Positions 1 to 12,800 of a DNA stretch of 64,000 bases are shown here, piece by piece. Within the stretch, counting starts at the first letter, position 1. Every line of letters begins with the position of its first letter. The notes under the pieces were generated by a model. That model made no database searches. It was given only the letters and a program-made list of their open reading frames with translations, and was not told the DNA's origin. The position numbers and the translations under genes are program-made. The stretch lies in NCBI RefSeq assembly GCF_020921035.1, contig NC_063153.1, positions 14,632,001 to 14,696,000 of the forward strand, given 5' to 3'. The DNA is from Rhodamnia argentea (Eukaryota > Streptophyta > Magnoliopsida > Myrtales > Myrtaceae).

Positions 1-2152
1 TGGAGTAAGAGGGATGGTATTTCGAGAATAAAAGCCCTTGTAACCACCCTGCATAATATGTTGACCTTAGTACGAATGCAAGTTTTCCTCCAGATAAAAC
101 ACTTCACATTGACATAGAAAAGCAAAACTGAGGGATGTAATTAACAATGCTTTGTCAGTGCAGTATGTGTCGACAAGCTAGTCTAGTTTTCTTTCACTTG
201 TACAAGAACATAAAGAGGGTTCTTTCGGCCCAGCCACCACCTCAACTCTGTAGGTAAATGATCCCATCCAAAGACCTGAAGAAGGAACTTGAAGTGGTGC
301 AGAACCAGCAGACATGTGAAAATTTAAACCACCTCATCTGCTTGGTTGTGGCTCATAATCTCTTATGAAAAAAAAAAAAGTTAGGTCACGTTTAAGAATC
401 ACCTTGCTGATAAAGCATGCGCTTCATGTCAGAAAACATAGTGCTAATTGATTTTGTACCACTACAAGAAAAGAAAGATATAACTGGTTTAATTAGCAAA
501 AGAAGAAAATGGTGGGGGAGGCCAATCCGTTGCAAGTGACAACCCCACAGAAAGATTAAAATGCCAAGCTCTTCCTCTACCAAGCAACGAACTTGCACTC
601 AAAATGCCTCCTCAACCCTCTAGCACCTTTCCTAATCTAACCTTAGCGGTAGGAATATGCTGAGAGTCTACCTAATTCATCTATAAGAATGAAAATGGGA
701 AAGGTCTTAAAAGAGCCTCTCGTCCCTTTCTCCTTCTAAAATTTCCAGAGGTGACATTTTTGCGACAAAGTTTGGGACCTCGAACCAAACATTGGAGTGA
801 GTCCTCATGAAATTATTTCCATGCTGCCTTGACTCTGAGAATGGCTACCGATACAATGGACACCATGGTACACTGAGTATGGGTACTGATACCATGAACA
901 CCATGGTACACTAAGCTTGCAACTTCTCCTAGCTTTTGAGGGGAAAAAAGAAAGGAAAAAAAAAAAAACCTCTCGTTATTGTCACATTGGACCTCATGCT
1001 GCTTCTACTAATGGACAGCATTTAACACAGCTAGAAAAGCAACAAAGAAGAATTGACACTGATTACTTACATCAATTCCAAGAACTCTCTTCACACCATA
1101 CATGTGGTACAATCCGCACACGATTTCCCTGATGACGGTGTTGAGCCCTGGACAGAGACCTCCGCATGTGACAATACATGCATGAACCTCATCTGGCTCA
1201 AAATAGACCTAAAAAATTCATTCAAGAATCGCTGTCAGCTCCCCAGCAATAAATACTCCAATCTACATACCTATTTTCATGCTCAAGAAACACCATCATA
1301 CCTTTTGACGAGGTCCAGCCCGTCGAAAATGTAAACCTCTGGGACCGTTTTTGTGGGCAATAACCTACAAAATGGAATCCAACCTGACTAAGTGACAACA
1401 ACTAAGAGGAGCTTTTGCATTCTGAGTTAATGCATCTACAAACTCTAAATTATAACAACCGAGCATGCCAAAGTTCCATCATATGATTCAATCTTTGAAT
1501 TAAGGCGACAACTATGCAGCACGCCTTGATGAATAAAACTTCAACAATCAGAGTCAATGAGTTGAAATACTTCAAGGGTATTACCAAAACAATGAAACCA
1601 AAATCTGTTTCTCAAAAATCAAGGGCATGGCTGATTACCCTGAAATTCTTTCACCACCATCGAACCGAGCACACGCAAACAAACAGAGACAATAAAGAAT
1701 TCGCAAGTATAAACTGACCTTTTCTGTGACAGTATCCTCATCGTGAACAAAATACTGCCTGGTTCGAAATGTAACAGTATGTTATTAACGGTGAGGAGGA
1801 ACGATTTGCTGCATTCACGACTAATGGCAACAAGTTTTCATGTGAATTTACAAAGAGCAAAAGAATGGAACTCACTTCACGACACAATACGCAGGATGGT
1901 CTTGCAAGGGATTGCAATGAGTCTGCCAGAACATGTGATGACGAGAATCAACATGAAGGTAATGTTAAAAAGACAACGCAACACAAAAGGAAAAAAGAAG
2001 TCTCTGCATGAACATGAATAAATATTGGAGTAAAGCTACAGAAGAAGCGCGCAACGAACAGGGAGATCGGGAATGTAATCGGTGAAATGGGGGACGTCCT
2101 CGAGGACGTAACCGGCGTCACCGGTGACGATCTTCTTCGAACTGCCGCCCAT
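1..2152 (-). CDS. PFK: ATP-dependent 6-phosphofructokinase, 5' part (runs off left edge)
   Basis: Phosphorylates fructose 6-phosphate with ATP, the committed step of glycolysis. Six exons can be joined in frame on the minus strand: 2152-2060, 1922-1876, 1758-1719, 1364-1302, 1208-1071 and 48 to beyond base 1, all with GT-AG introns. Diagnostic peptides in order are [56 protein letters not shown], then [20 protein letters not shown] (the plant PFK nucleotide-binding loop) and [16 protein letters not shown] at the edge. The catalytic half lies outside the window. The ATG at 2152 gives a short N-terminus like cytosolic PFK1/3/7; an in-frame ATG at 2410 is discussed separately. Exon 2 reads [13 protein letters not shown] where relatives usually have TYPNPLQDNPAYS, a small cluster of changes in an otherwise conserved stretch. 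Confidence 0.92.
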
Positions 2153-2410
2153 CTTGCTCACGTAGGCACCAATTTTGGCCGGTTTTTTTCCTTGTCCGAA
2201 CGGCGAACAACCTCCTCGATATTGGGGAGCGAAGACTCTGCGTTCGTGTCTGCAGGTCGTCGTGTCACTCGCGGCGATCACCACCATGGTCGAAGTGATC
2301 CGAGGAGGGCTTTTATGGGTCGAAGCGCGATGCGGGAGACACGGAGTGAATGTACTCCATTGGAATGGAGAGAGAAGCGAGACCGAGGAGAGAGAAGCAG
2401 CGAGCGCCAT
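2153..2410 (-). other. In-frame upstream extension of PFK exon 1 (5' UTR or transit peptide)
   Basis: The reading frame of PFK exon 1 stays open upstream of the preferred start to an ATG at 2410, adding 86 residues. The first part (MALAASLSSVSLLSPFQW, then Ser/Thr/Pro/Arg-rich sequence with few acidic residues) looks like a chloroplast transit peptide. The stretch next to the preferred start ([11 protein letters not shown]) does not look like PFK. It may be a 5' UTR that happens to be open, or a second start that makes a plastid form. Sequence alone does not decide. Confidence 0.4.
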
Positions 2411-2945
2411 GAAAGTAGGAGACAACTGTTTGACCCGAACGTAGCACGTTGAAATGAAAATCGATTAAATATTAAAAAAAGAGGGGAAGAAAAGGACAAA
2501 AACATTTACGAGGTTTTTTTTTTTTGTCGGAACAAACATTACATATATGTATTTATTTATTTATCGAAACAAACGTGATAGTTTGCCCACCAATGTTTTT
2601 AGCTAATTTCATTTTAACCCTTTAGAATGTAATTTGTCACAAATTGTAACCGATTATCTTTAAAATTTTACTTTATGACCCAATGACATCGCGTTTTCAC
2701 TATAATGTACAGCTATGAATAAGATTTAAAAGGGGAAATTTGGCTAAAGCTCAATTTTCAATCCATTCAAGCGGAGTCATATAGAATTGGCTAGCCATTT
2801 TAAATGTCAAATTCGATAAATATCGCCCATCTTGTATTGATCGTAGGACATCCTATAGAATTGGGTGCAACATGTGTCATTTCACGAATGTTGGACGTCA
2901 CAGTGAAGAAAGGAGCTTTCAAGGGCACCATGACATAATTTTAAA
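2411..2945. other. Spacer upstream of PFK
   Basis: AT-rich promoter-side spacer. It contains a T run near 2514 and short A/T tracts. I see no coding potential, RNA gene or clear repeat boundary. Confidence 0.5.
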
Positions 2946-3305
2946 GAAAATGATATTAATAGTCTAAGAACTTTAACTTAATGTACAATATAGTCTCTAA
3001 ACTTTCAATTTATTCAATATAACCCATGAACTTTTGATACATGTTCAATCTAGTTCTTAGACTATATGAAAATATTCAATCATGAACTTGAATTAATAAA
3101 AGGATAACATTGTATATTTTCATATAATTGATGAACTAACTTGATCATGTATCAAAAGTTCAAAAATCATATTGAAAAAAAATGAAAGTTCATGGACCTC
3201 ATTGCACATTGGGCTAAAGTTTAGGGACACATTGAATAAATTAAAAATTTAGGGATTACATTGCATATTGAATCAAAGTTCATGGACTATTTATGTCATT
3301 ATCCC
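2946..3305. repeat. Foldback (inverted-repeat) element, non-autonomous
   Basis: The two ends are imperfect inverted copies of each other. The left arm reads gatattaatagtctaagaac, then a sentence-like repeat containing ctttcaatttattcaatata. The right arm, reverse-complemented, reads ggataatgacataaatagtc and continues with the same phrase. A second element of the same family is at about 57392-57860. There is no coding capacity. Ends are approximate and no target-site duplication was resolved. Confidence 0.65.
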
Positions 3306-3599
3306 CGATTTAGACTTAAGAGAGTAAAATGGCACTGATTTAAAAACTCAGGGGCAATGCATAATTTTCCATTTTTTTTCCAATCGTTGGTTGATTACTT
3401 GATCAACACCACCAATAATTATTTCAAAAAAAAATTGAGAGAATCTAAAATTGTTTTTGTCTTTGTAATATCATTAATATACACGTACATAATTCAACAT
3501 GTAAAGTTGGGAGATGATTGTGGAAGAAATTTAAAAAAAATTGTGAAAGCAACCATTTCACATGCTAAGCTCTTGAAAAAAAAAATATTAACAATGTGT

Positions 3600-4040
3600 G
3601 GCGTAATACCCAAAAAAACCTCCATAGTCACTCAAGATAGTACGTTTCGTATTTTATTCGACACTTAATAGCCTAAAGAATGGTTAGACATAGAGATATT
3701 CGGATGAACTATCTAAACCTACTATTTCTAAATTTCAAATATTCATTGATAAGTTTGGCGAAAAAATTTGAGTCACATAAGACTAACTAACGTTAATTAT
3801 AAATAGAAAGGTGACGGTGGTAGAATTGAGATAAAAGTAAAACTTAATGATTTTTTTGTGAGATAAAAATTTTTTTGGATATAATTGGAATATGTGTTAA
3901 AGTTGAGGATTTTTTTGAGTATTAGACTGGTAGAATTGAGACAAAAGTAAAAGTTATGGGTTTTTTATGAAACAAAAAAAAATTTTTTGGATATAATTGT
4001 CACAAATGCTAAAGTTGAAGATTTTTTTGGGTACTAGGCC
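3600..4040. mobile_element. MULE-like MITE, copy 1 (9-bp target-site duplication)
   Basis: A 441-bp element flanked by a perfect 9-bp direct repeat, acaatgtgt, at 3591-3599 and 4041-4049. Its ends are inverted: the left begins ggcgtaatacccaaaaaaac and the right, reverse-complemented, begins ggcctagtacccaaaaaaat. The interior (gtacgtttcgtattttattc, then ggtggtagaattgagataaa) matches copy 2 at 20961-21776 in the same orientation, but most of the left arm is missing here. A 9-bp duplication and G-starting termini fit Mutator-like transposons. No transposase is encoded. Confidence 0.85.
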
Positions 4041-4892
4041 ACAATGTGTTGATATCATTACTCAACAACGTAGTTGTACACGACCGAAAGGGTATATGAA
4101 ATTTTTTTCCTCAATTAGACGTGGTCAAATTATAATATTCATCACTAGGACCCTTGCAAGTCTTGTAATCTAGCCATTAGAGCGAAATAAATTACTCACA
4201 TGAAATGAAATGAATACTTTTAAATGGATAAATCAAATTCGATTATCTATATCAAAAGGCGGAAAATATTTTTGGTTTCATAGACTCATGCACAATTTCA
4301 TCCACCTGAAAATGAACCGAAAAATATGTTCCGCCATTTGGTATGGATAATTGAATTTAATTTTCATCCGTCCACTCCTTTTAATTATTTTTATTTTTAT
4401 TTACTTTATTTTTTTATATTTTAGAGTATTCAAAAAATTTTATTTTTTATTTTTTCCTTTTTCGTCTTCTTCGGCCAATCACCGGCGAGGCTTGAGATCA
4501 TGGGCCTTGCTCACCCGAGGCCAGCTGAAGAAGAAGGGAAAAAAAAAAAGAGAAAAATAAAAATAAAAATTTTGATTAAAAAAATGTGAAGGAGTTGAGG
4601 AAAGAAAACTAAGGAAAAATATTTTCCTTTTATCGAAACGAGGAAATCATTTTTTCCCTTTTGAAGGTACTTTTTCATAAAGGAAAATGTTTTTCCTTGA
4701 CTTATTTATTTTTTGTGAAACGAACACTAGAAAATTTGAAAAATATTTTTCTGAAAGTTGCTTTTAGGTCTCTCCAATATATTTATGAGGGGACCCACTA
4801 TAAAGTAGATTGATTGTAGATTATATATCCATCTATAAATTTAATAAAAATAGCTAAAATTTATTTTTCGTTCAAGCGGGGTCACTGGGAAA
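4041..4892. other. AT-rich spacer with a short GC-rich patch
   Basis: No gene. About 4465-4530 is a short GC-rich patch (caccggcgaggcttgagatc) that recalls the cores of other foldback repeats in the window. 4570-4740 repeats ggaaaat/attttcc phrases also seen near 20820, 27070 and 42150. Confidence 0.45.
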
Positions 4893-5506
4893 AATTATAA
4901 AAGAGTCATGAACTTATTATAAAGATATTAATTCAGTTCTAAATCATTCAATTTGGCCAATTTAATCTTAAACATTTTGACGATTTTGCCAATTTAGTCA
5001 TTGGTAATTGTGGGCAAAAATCATTGATGTGGATGTTAACCATCCTACGTGGCATAAGTGATATTGATATGAACAAATTATCTATTTTTTAGAATTCTTT
5101 GAATTTCTTACGATTTTTTTCCTTTTTTCATTTCTTTGCTATATTATCACTAACCCTCACTGGCTATAGCAAGGGCTCTAGGCTCCTCATATAAATCTAG
5201 CAAGGGTCATGACGCCCTCACTTGAGGCCAGCGAAGGGAAATAAAAAAAAAAAGAAAGAAATAAAAGGTAACGGAAAAAAAAGATAAAATGAAAAAAATC
5301 AGAAAACTAAAAAAAAAAATTCATCTACATCGGCGCCAACCGTATCATGTAGGATGGTTAGCATTCATGTTAGCAATTTATGGCCAAATTTGATTGTAAA
5401 GGCCATATTGGCAAATCATCAAAAAGCTTAGAGCTAAATTAGGCAAATTGAAAGCTTCATTACTAAATTTACATTCGTACTATAAATTTATGACTTTTTT
5501 TAAGCC
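4893..5506. repeat. Foldback element with GC-rich core
   Basis: The arms of roughly 160 bp are imperfect inverted copies. The left arm contains caatttggccaatttaatct and catcctacgtggcataagtg. The right arm, reverse-complemented, contains caatttgcctaatttagctc and catcctacatgatacggttg. The core at about 5155-5235 is richer in GC (gacgccctcacttgaggcca) and resembles cores at 19.4, 25.6, 28.7, 43.5 and 60.2 kb. Non-coding; ends approximate. Confidence 0.65.
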
Positions 5507-6581
5507 GGTTAAAACATATTTCAAAAGAATAGCACTAAAATAAGGTCTTATAAAATTTAAAACATTGTTAATGTGGAAATAACTAGGTCAAAGAGTTAGA
5601 ATATCTACGGGTTCCAGTATGACTGAAAAACCAAGTAGAACAACCCAAATTTCAAATGAATAAATTCAAATTTGAAAATAATGTTTCTAATTCTAAAGAA
5701 AAAATAAACTAGTTTAGGACCTTTTTTTTAAGCTAGTGAGGGGCAAGCAAATTTCTAAAGAAACACTATCCTCTTCTTCTCCTTCTTTTTTGTAGTTTTT
5801 GTAGTTTTGGCTCACGTTGAAACTTCAAGTCTCCTATAGAGCTCTTTGGTTTATGTTGAAACTTCATAAAAACGGCAAAAGAGTTGAAACTCCTTTTTCT
5901 CTATAACTCTCTAGTTCATCAAAAGCAGAGAGCCGAAGCTCTTTTTCCTTCATAACTTTTTGGTTTACGTAAAAGTTTCAAGAAAGCGACAAACGAGTTG
6001 AAGCACTCTAATTTTTTAGAATCACGAATTGAATGATTGTGCTCTCTCTCTTTGATTGGATTTGGCATTCACTATCTGATTTATATCGACAATATCATCG
6101 TAACTCGTCTACATTTCTTTTTATAGTCGAACATGTGAATTTGGATGCTCTAATTAGCGAAGGTTCCGTTTAAGGTTTATATTATACAATAGTCATTGGT
6201 TGATTGCCAGAGGTTTTCTTCGTTTATATATATGTGCTTTTTCTGGCAGTCAAACATGAGTGATTCTTGCTATATCCTTTTTTGTGCATTTTCGAGTTCA
6301 TTTACCCTCATATACATGTCAAAAAAATGAACATGATATCATATAAAAATATTTGGCTTTACTATTTTGATTATCGATCGGATATAGTAAGATCCCTACA
6401 TTTCACATCTTATTACATCCAATCCTATTTTAGCTAAAAATTCAGATAACCAAACACAGCCTTAGGGATTAAAAGATTGATTCTACGAAACTCTTCGAGC
6501 AACCGGCTAATCATCACGGAGTATTGCTCTCACCCGTCCCGCACATCTCCGACAATCATCGGAGCGGGAAGCAAGGACACA
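5507..6581. other. Spacer upstream of MPP-alpha
   Basis: No ORF of interest. 5760-5990 contains three loosely repeated phrases on gtttatgttgaaacttcata / ctctttttcctt. The distal promoter of the MPP-alpha gene presumably lies at its right end. Confidence 0.4.
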
Positions 6582-6789
6582 AGCCCATTGGGCCATCGAA
6601 GTGATTCGTCAAGTTTGAGTGGGCTTGGACATATGGAACAAGCCCGGAAAAATGGGCCTTAGAGTCTTCCTATTGGCCCGGCCCGTCGAATCGATCAGCT
6701 ACTCCACCCGAACCCCCAGCCAGTGAACCGCTCCAGCCGGTGTCCGGTTGACCAGTAGAACTGCTTCTCCTCGCAGCTAGAAGCCCAAA
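6582..6789 (+). promoter_or_regulatory. Cluster of five site II (TGGGCY) motifs upstream of MPP-alpha
   Basis: TGGGCC or TGGGCT occurs at 6589-6594, 6620-6625 and 6653-6658, and in reverse at 6582-6587 and 6784-6789, all within 270 bp of the start codon. GGCCCGGCCCG follows at 6675-6685. Site II elements, bound by TCP factors, are enriched in promoters of plant nuclear genes for mitochondrial and ribosomal proteins. That fits a mitochondrial processing peptidase gene. The motifs are directly visible; their function is inferred. Confidence 0.6.
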
Positions 6790-6851
6790 TATCCAGATTA
6801 CAGAAGAAGAAGAAGAAGACGACGAGGTAGGGAGGACACGGAAGATCGAAC

Positions 6852-9800
6852 ATGTATCGAGCAGCAGCTTCGAGACTTAGGGCTTTGAAGGTCAGTTTCG
6901 TTTCGTTCTTCGAGAAGTGACAGTCTGATCTACACTGATTTCGGCGTTCTTAATCCGATTCGATTTAGCTGGATGAGCTGTTTATAATGAGCTTGTCACT
7001 AGCTCAATGGGGATTCTTCGAATTCCTCTTCTTCTGTTGATTGTAGACCGCTTCGTTGTCCATGGGATTTTGGAAAGTTCAGAGATTAGCGAGAGGGAAT
7101 GACGGTTGGGATTGTGAGGTTGGATTGCTCGCCAATATGGGGCCTTAAACAAATCCTTTGTGTAATTGATGGAAACGTGGTATCCAAGAGCTTGGACTGT
7201 TGAGGTGCTCCTGATTTTAGGAGTTCCCGGTGACTTGAATTGGAGTTAGATTCAGCCTCACGTGAAATTCGAAGAGATCGGATAAGAAAATGTGCAAATA
7301 TTAGGTTTATAGTTGAAATCCTGCTTAAAATTCGTGAATGGTTGGCAATGCAAAGACCATTTTATCGGTCTGTCTTCCAAACTCCAAAGTAATACGATTT
7401 CACATCTTGCACCTCCAAGCTCGTGTTCCTCAATCAGAAGCCTCATGTATCAAAGTTCGTTCAAGCTCGCATTCCTTGATCAGAAGCCTCCCTCCAATCT
7501 CAATGCTTTGCTTCCATCTTGTCTGAGACTACACTCCTGAATGGCTGACCTCTATCTGCCTTGCAACACTAGGCATGTTGCTTCTACCTTACCATGACCC
7601 TGTATACATGAAGACTAGAGACCCATTGAACCCGAGTTGCTGTGCCTTACAGTTCTTCATTGTGGCATTTCCAATGTAATCTGGTTTCTTGCAGCACAAA
7701 AATTCGCTTTGGAAATGGTGTTTAGTAATTTCAGTGGAAGCCGATGTTTCTTTGGTAAGGTGAAGATGTAGAGATGAAATCTAGTTGATAAGTCCACCCA
7801 TATCTGATTCCACTCAAAAGTTTAACTTGTGGAGTTACTGACAAATATTTCACATTCTCCTTTTTAATTTTGGACAATGTCCATAGCTTGCTAAGGCGAC
7901 GATCAATAGCTGGTCCAAGGGGATGATCAACCACACTGGGACTGAGAAGAGTCCAACTCAGAGTCCCAATAGCGAGTAGCAGCCCTTGTCATGTTCTCAG
8001 TAGTGTCTGTGGATGGAACCAAAATAGTCATTATGAGATCTTGTCCCTATAGGCTGTATTTGTGTGGATCATGTTATTCTCTTTGAAGTGTGGATGTAGT
8101 TGCTGCACAGTTTCATCAAAAGAAAGTTCTCTGAGTTGTGTTGGCATTTCAAATTTGGTCAAAGAAGGCTATACACCTTCTTAGTTGCATTTACTTATTG
8201 TGTTCCCTTTGAATTTACTTAGCTGCTACACCTTGCTTCATTATGTACATTCTGTTAAGCTATACGCTTGTCTAGAATATGGCCATGAAAATGTATGTTG
8301 TAATTTGTTGTATCTTTTTTGTAGGGCCATGCTTGCAACAAGCAGTTGGTGAGATCTGCCAGTGCCAGCACTGTCGCGACAAAATCCTCATCTTCAGGGG
8401 GCATCTTGAGCTGGCTGACTGGTGGGAGCTCCAGTGCTTCGACTCCCCTTGAATATCCACTTTCAGGTCTTGACCTTCCGCCACCATTGCCAGATTATGT
8501 TGAACCGGGTAAAACCAAGATTTCAGTTCTTCCGAATGGCGTCCAAATAGCCTCTGAAACATCCACAGTATGTAGGCTTTCTTCTTTCTCATTGTGCGTC
8601 TTTGTGCTCTGCAATGTCTCCATCCAAAGGGCATGGCCTTGTTCAAACTTATTTGACAAAGTTGTGTTTGCTTGTTTTGGTTACCAGAATCCTGCTGCTT
8701 CAATAGGTTTATATGTAGATTGTGGCTCAATTTATGAGACCCCAATCTCTTCTGGAGCCACACATCTCTTAGAACGGATGGCCTTTAAGACCACAAAGAA
8801 CCGTAGCCATTTACGCGTCGTCCGGGAAGTGGAGGCGATTGGTGGCAATGTGCAAGCTTCAGCTTCTAGAGAGCACATGGGATATACCTATGATGCCCTG
8901 AAGACTTATGTTCCTGAAATGGTTGAACTGCTTATTGATTCTGTGAGGAACCCTGCATTCCTTGATTGGGAGGTCAATGAACAGGTGTGTTTTATTACAT
9001 CTTTGCTTTAACTGCTGATATATTTTCCTTTAAATCCAGTAAGTTGTTAAATGATGTAGTGCTTTTCTTCAAATGTTGATCACATCCAGCTTCAAAAGGT
9101 CAAGGCTGAGATAGCTGAAGTCTCGAATAACCCACATGGCTTGCTTCTAGAAGCACTTCATTCCGCTGGTTATTCCGGTGCATTGGCCAATCCTCTTCTA
9201 GCCCCTGAGTCTGCCATAAACAGATTGAACAGTGCAATTTTAGAGGAATTTGTTTCCGTAAGTCCTTGGGAATTCAGTCTGTATTTCATACTATGTGGCT
9301 CAAGAACTGAAGTTATCCCTTTTTGGTTAACTGCTTCTTCATGTGGATTTTGTGGTTAAAAGTGATGTGCATACAAAACTTACAGGAACATTATACTGCT
9401 TCTAGAATGGTGCTTGCTGCTTCAGGGGTAGAACACGAGGAACTATTATCAATTGCCGAACCGCTAGTATCTGATTTGCCAGGTGTACCCCATCTTGAGG
9501 AGCCCAAATCTGTGTATACGGGAGGTGATTATCGTTGTCAAGGTGAATCAGGGGTGCGTATGATAATCTTTCTCCCACGTTTTCTTGTAGCTCTGCTGTA
9601 CTTGCTTTAGATTTTTGAAACTATGATTAATTTTGCTTTGTATGTTAGAGAACCCACTTTGCTGTTGCATTTGAACTACCTGGCGGATGGCATAAGGAGA
9701 AGGAAGCAATGACTTTGACTGTTCTTCAGGTCTCAATACTGATTTTTGTAATTGCTGTGTGGGATTCAATTTTCTTTATCTTTCTAATATCTTCAGAGGA

Positions 9801-12800
9801 AGTTGGTGGGCTTTTGCTATTAGTATAGGAGCAGAATGAAGAAACAACAGGAAATCCTTTATATGGGTTTTTGACAATTTTTGTTCATTTTGTGTTTTTG
9901 TAGATGCTTTTGGGGGGTGGTGGATCCTTCTCTGCGGGTGGTCCCGGGAAGGGAATGTATTCGCGGTTATGTGAGTCATCATTACTTTCTTGTCTTTTTC
10001 TTTATAAGAAGTGGAGCCTTGGCGCAACAGTGGAGTTGTTGCCGAGTGTGACCTAGAGGTCACAAGTTTGAGTCATGGAAGCAGCCTCTTGCAAAAATTG
10101 CAAGGTAAGGCTGTGTACATTAGACCCAAAGTGTTCTGACACCTCCCTGGACCCCGTGCATTGCGGGATCTTTGGGCATCGGGCTGCCATTATCATGTAT
10201 TATTCTGTAAATGTTATAACAGTACTTGGTACATTTAACTTGGTTTGGGATCTGGTGCATATCCTTCTGTGCCCTTGTCCTATTGAATTTATGTTTGACT
10301 ACATTTTTTGCATTTTGGGTTGTTAATCATATTGACATCATGTATATTGAGCAGATCTTCGTGTTTTAAACGAGTATCCCCAAGTTCAGTCCTTCTCAGC
10401 TTTCAGCAACGTCTACAATAACACTGGCATTTTTGGCATTCAAGCAACTACCGTAAGCCACTTCTCAGAATCTTTTTCATTCTGTGTGACAGTGTGGATA
10501 TTCTTTTCCCTCACTATGCATGCCACTATCTTCTCCTGCAAGGGGTGCTCTTTTATGTTATGAAGCAAAGAGGCCCCTCATGTGGGGAAACTCGTTATAT
10601 GCTCAGTAAGAATTGGAGAAAGGGTAAGGAGAGAAACAAGGACTGAATAGCTGCATAAGTCAGGGACTCTGTTTTACAAAATGGTCTTGAGAGGTGGAAG
10701 TACATTCCTTCTATAGAACTGAACGTTTTGTGCAGTCGATGAAGGTGAACAAATATTGAAATTTACGGTTATCAGCAGCTATTGATATGACTGACATGTA
10801 TACAATGGTAGCTAGTTGGTTATGGATAGGATGGTGTGAATTACGTAAAGTGAGCTGCAACAATGGTTAGAAGGTATACCATTGCTAGGGTAGGAGACAT
10901 TTCATAAAGTGACCATGCCATATTCCTCTTGAGATGGACTTGGGAGAGGGTGACATGTCAAGTTGTCGCTTAATGTCTATCTTCGTTGGACTATCCTGGT
11001 TGTATACTGCAACCTCGGTGGTAAGATGTGATACTTAATTCTTCTTTGAAATTGCTTTTTTTGTTTTTTTGAGTGGATAGGCGCTTCAGGCATATTGATG
11101 ATTTAGCTTAGGTGTCGTCAAACTCTGCATGGAATTTTGAGAAATTTCAGAGAAGATAGCATATTGAACAAGGAAGGTCCTGCACAAGATGGATGACTTA
11201 GCATGAAGTCCTGTGCAACAATGGATGTCATATTTAGGAAAGGTTCTGACTAAGCCTATTTTGGAAGACTAAAACAATATCTAGAGTAGGCTGCCATATC
11301 ATTCTAGATCCTAATCCTGAATATGAACTGTTGAATAAGGAACTTTTTCATTATTGCTTTGAATAAAATTTTAGGTTGTACTTTGCCATTACTTTCTCCT
11401 TCTCATCATATGCTCCCACACTCCATGGTCACCTGTTCTTCCTTTGATATTACCTACTTCAGGACTATTTTGTGATGAATTTACCATTGAATAAGTTGAT
11501 GCTGTCAATAAATTTTCTTATCTCTGGACTCTTTTTGTTGGCCAGAATATGCTAGTAATAGGATGTTACGATATACAGGGAAAAATGATCTTTGCCCTGT
11601 TTTTGCTTCTTTTTCAAAAAACATGCCTTGGCAATCTCATGCGAGTGGTTGCTGGTAGTGGTGAGCATAATATAGGTCAACCTGTTGAACATACTGAACC
11701 GAACCGTTTTAGCAGTTTGGCATGAGTTCCAAAAATTCATAACCAAACCAAATTGAAAAACCGCAGTTTGCATATATGATATAGATCAAGAGTTATCAAT
11801 GTTTGTTGTCATGTTTTTGTTATTGATGTTCAACGTATCATCCTGAAGAAAATCATATTTTGTGTTCAATTTGGACTTTTGTTGGTCAATTTGGATCAAG
11901 GTGCTTAGATTGATAATGTATTTCTCTTATGGTGATATTGCAAATATCATTGGTCATGGTTTGGTTCGGTTGGCTTCCAATGAGTAAAATGGTTTGGCTT
12001 GAGTTTTTATCAAACCATATTTTTATGATTTCGTTTGGTTTTGGCCTTAAAAGCATACCAAACCGCACCATGCTCAGCCCTAGTTCCTTGACTTAATTAT
12101 TACCATTATCTTAAGAATTTGCAGCTCCTTTTTTGACTCGCAATTTTTATGTTTTGTGGTCTTTTTCCTTATTTACTAATTATGCACTTAAGGAATTAAA
12201 CTTTCTGGCTTTCAGGGTTCTGATTTTGCGGCCCAAGCCATTGATATTGCAGCAAGGGAGCTTATAGCAGTAGCAACACCAGGAGAAGGTTGAGTGCTGC
12301 GCCTTTATGTTGATAGTGCTTTTCCTATAGTGTTTGCTCCGAAATCTATTAATGAGTACTTCATTTTGCTTACAGTTGATCAGGTGCAGCTGGATCGTGC
12401 CAAAATGTCAACGAGGGCAGCCATTTTGATGAACTTAGAGTCTAGAGTATGTGAAAATTGCCTCTTATTTATTTCCTCTGCATTATAGACTTAGTCGTTG
12501 ACTTAAGTTGATGCATATCCTTCTCAAGGATCAGTTTTCACATTGTTTATTAAAAATCTTATTTTCCTTTAGATGGTTGCCTCAGAAGATATAGCCAGAC
12601 AAGTTTTGACGTATGGTGAGAGGTAAGACCTATGTACAGACTATGCTTCTATTTCCTGATGAATTATCTTTATGTCTTTGCATAAGAAACTCTGATCTTT
12701 GTTTGTTGCATTACAAATTTACTTTATATATGTTTTCTACTGTTTCTCGTGGAAGATTTCATGTCTTTTGCTGATGGGGTAGCAGGACAAAGACCCCTGC

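Noticed and set aside
8272..8763. 163-aa minus-strand ORF over MPP-alpha exons 2 and 3
   Set aside because: Antisense shadow of confirmed exons; it spans a splice junction.
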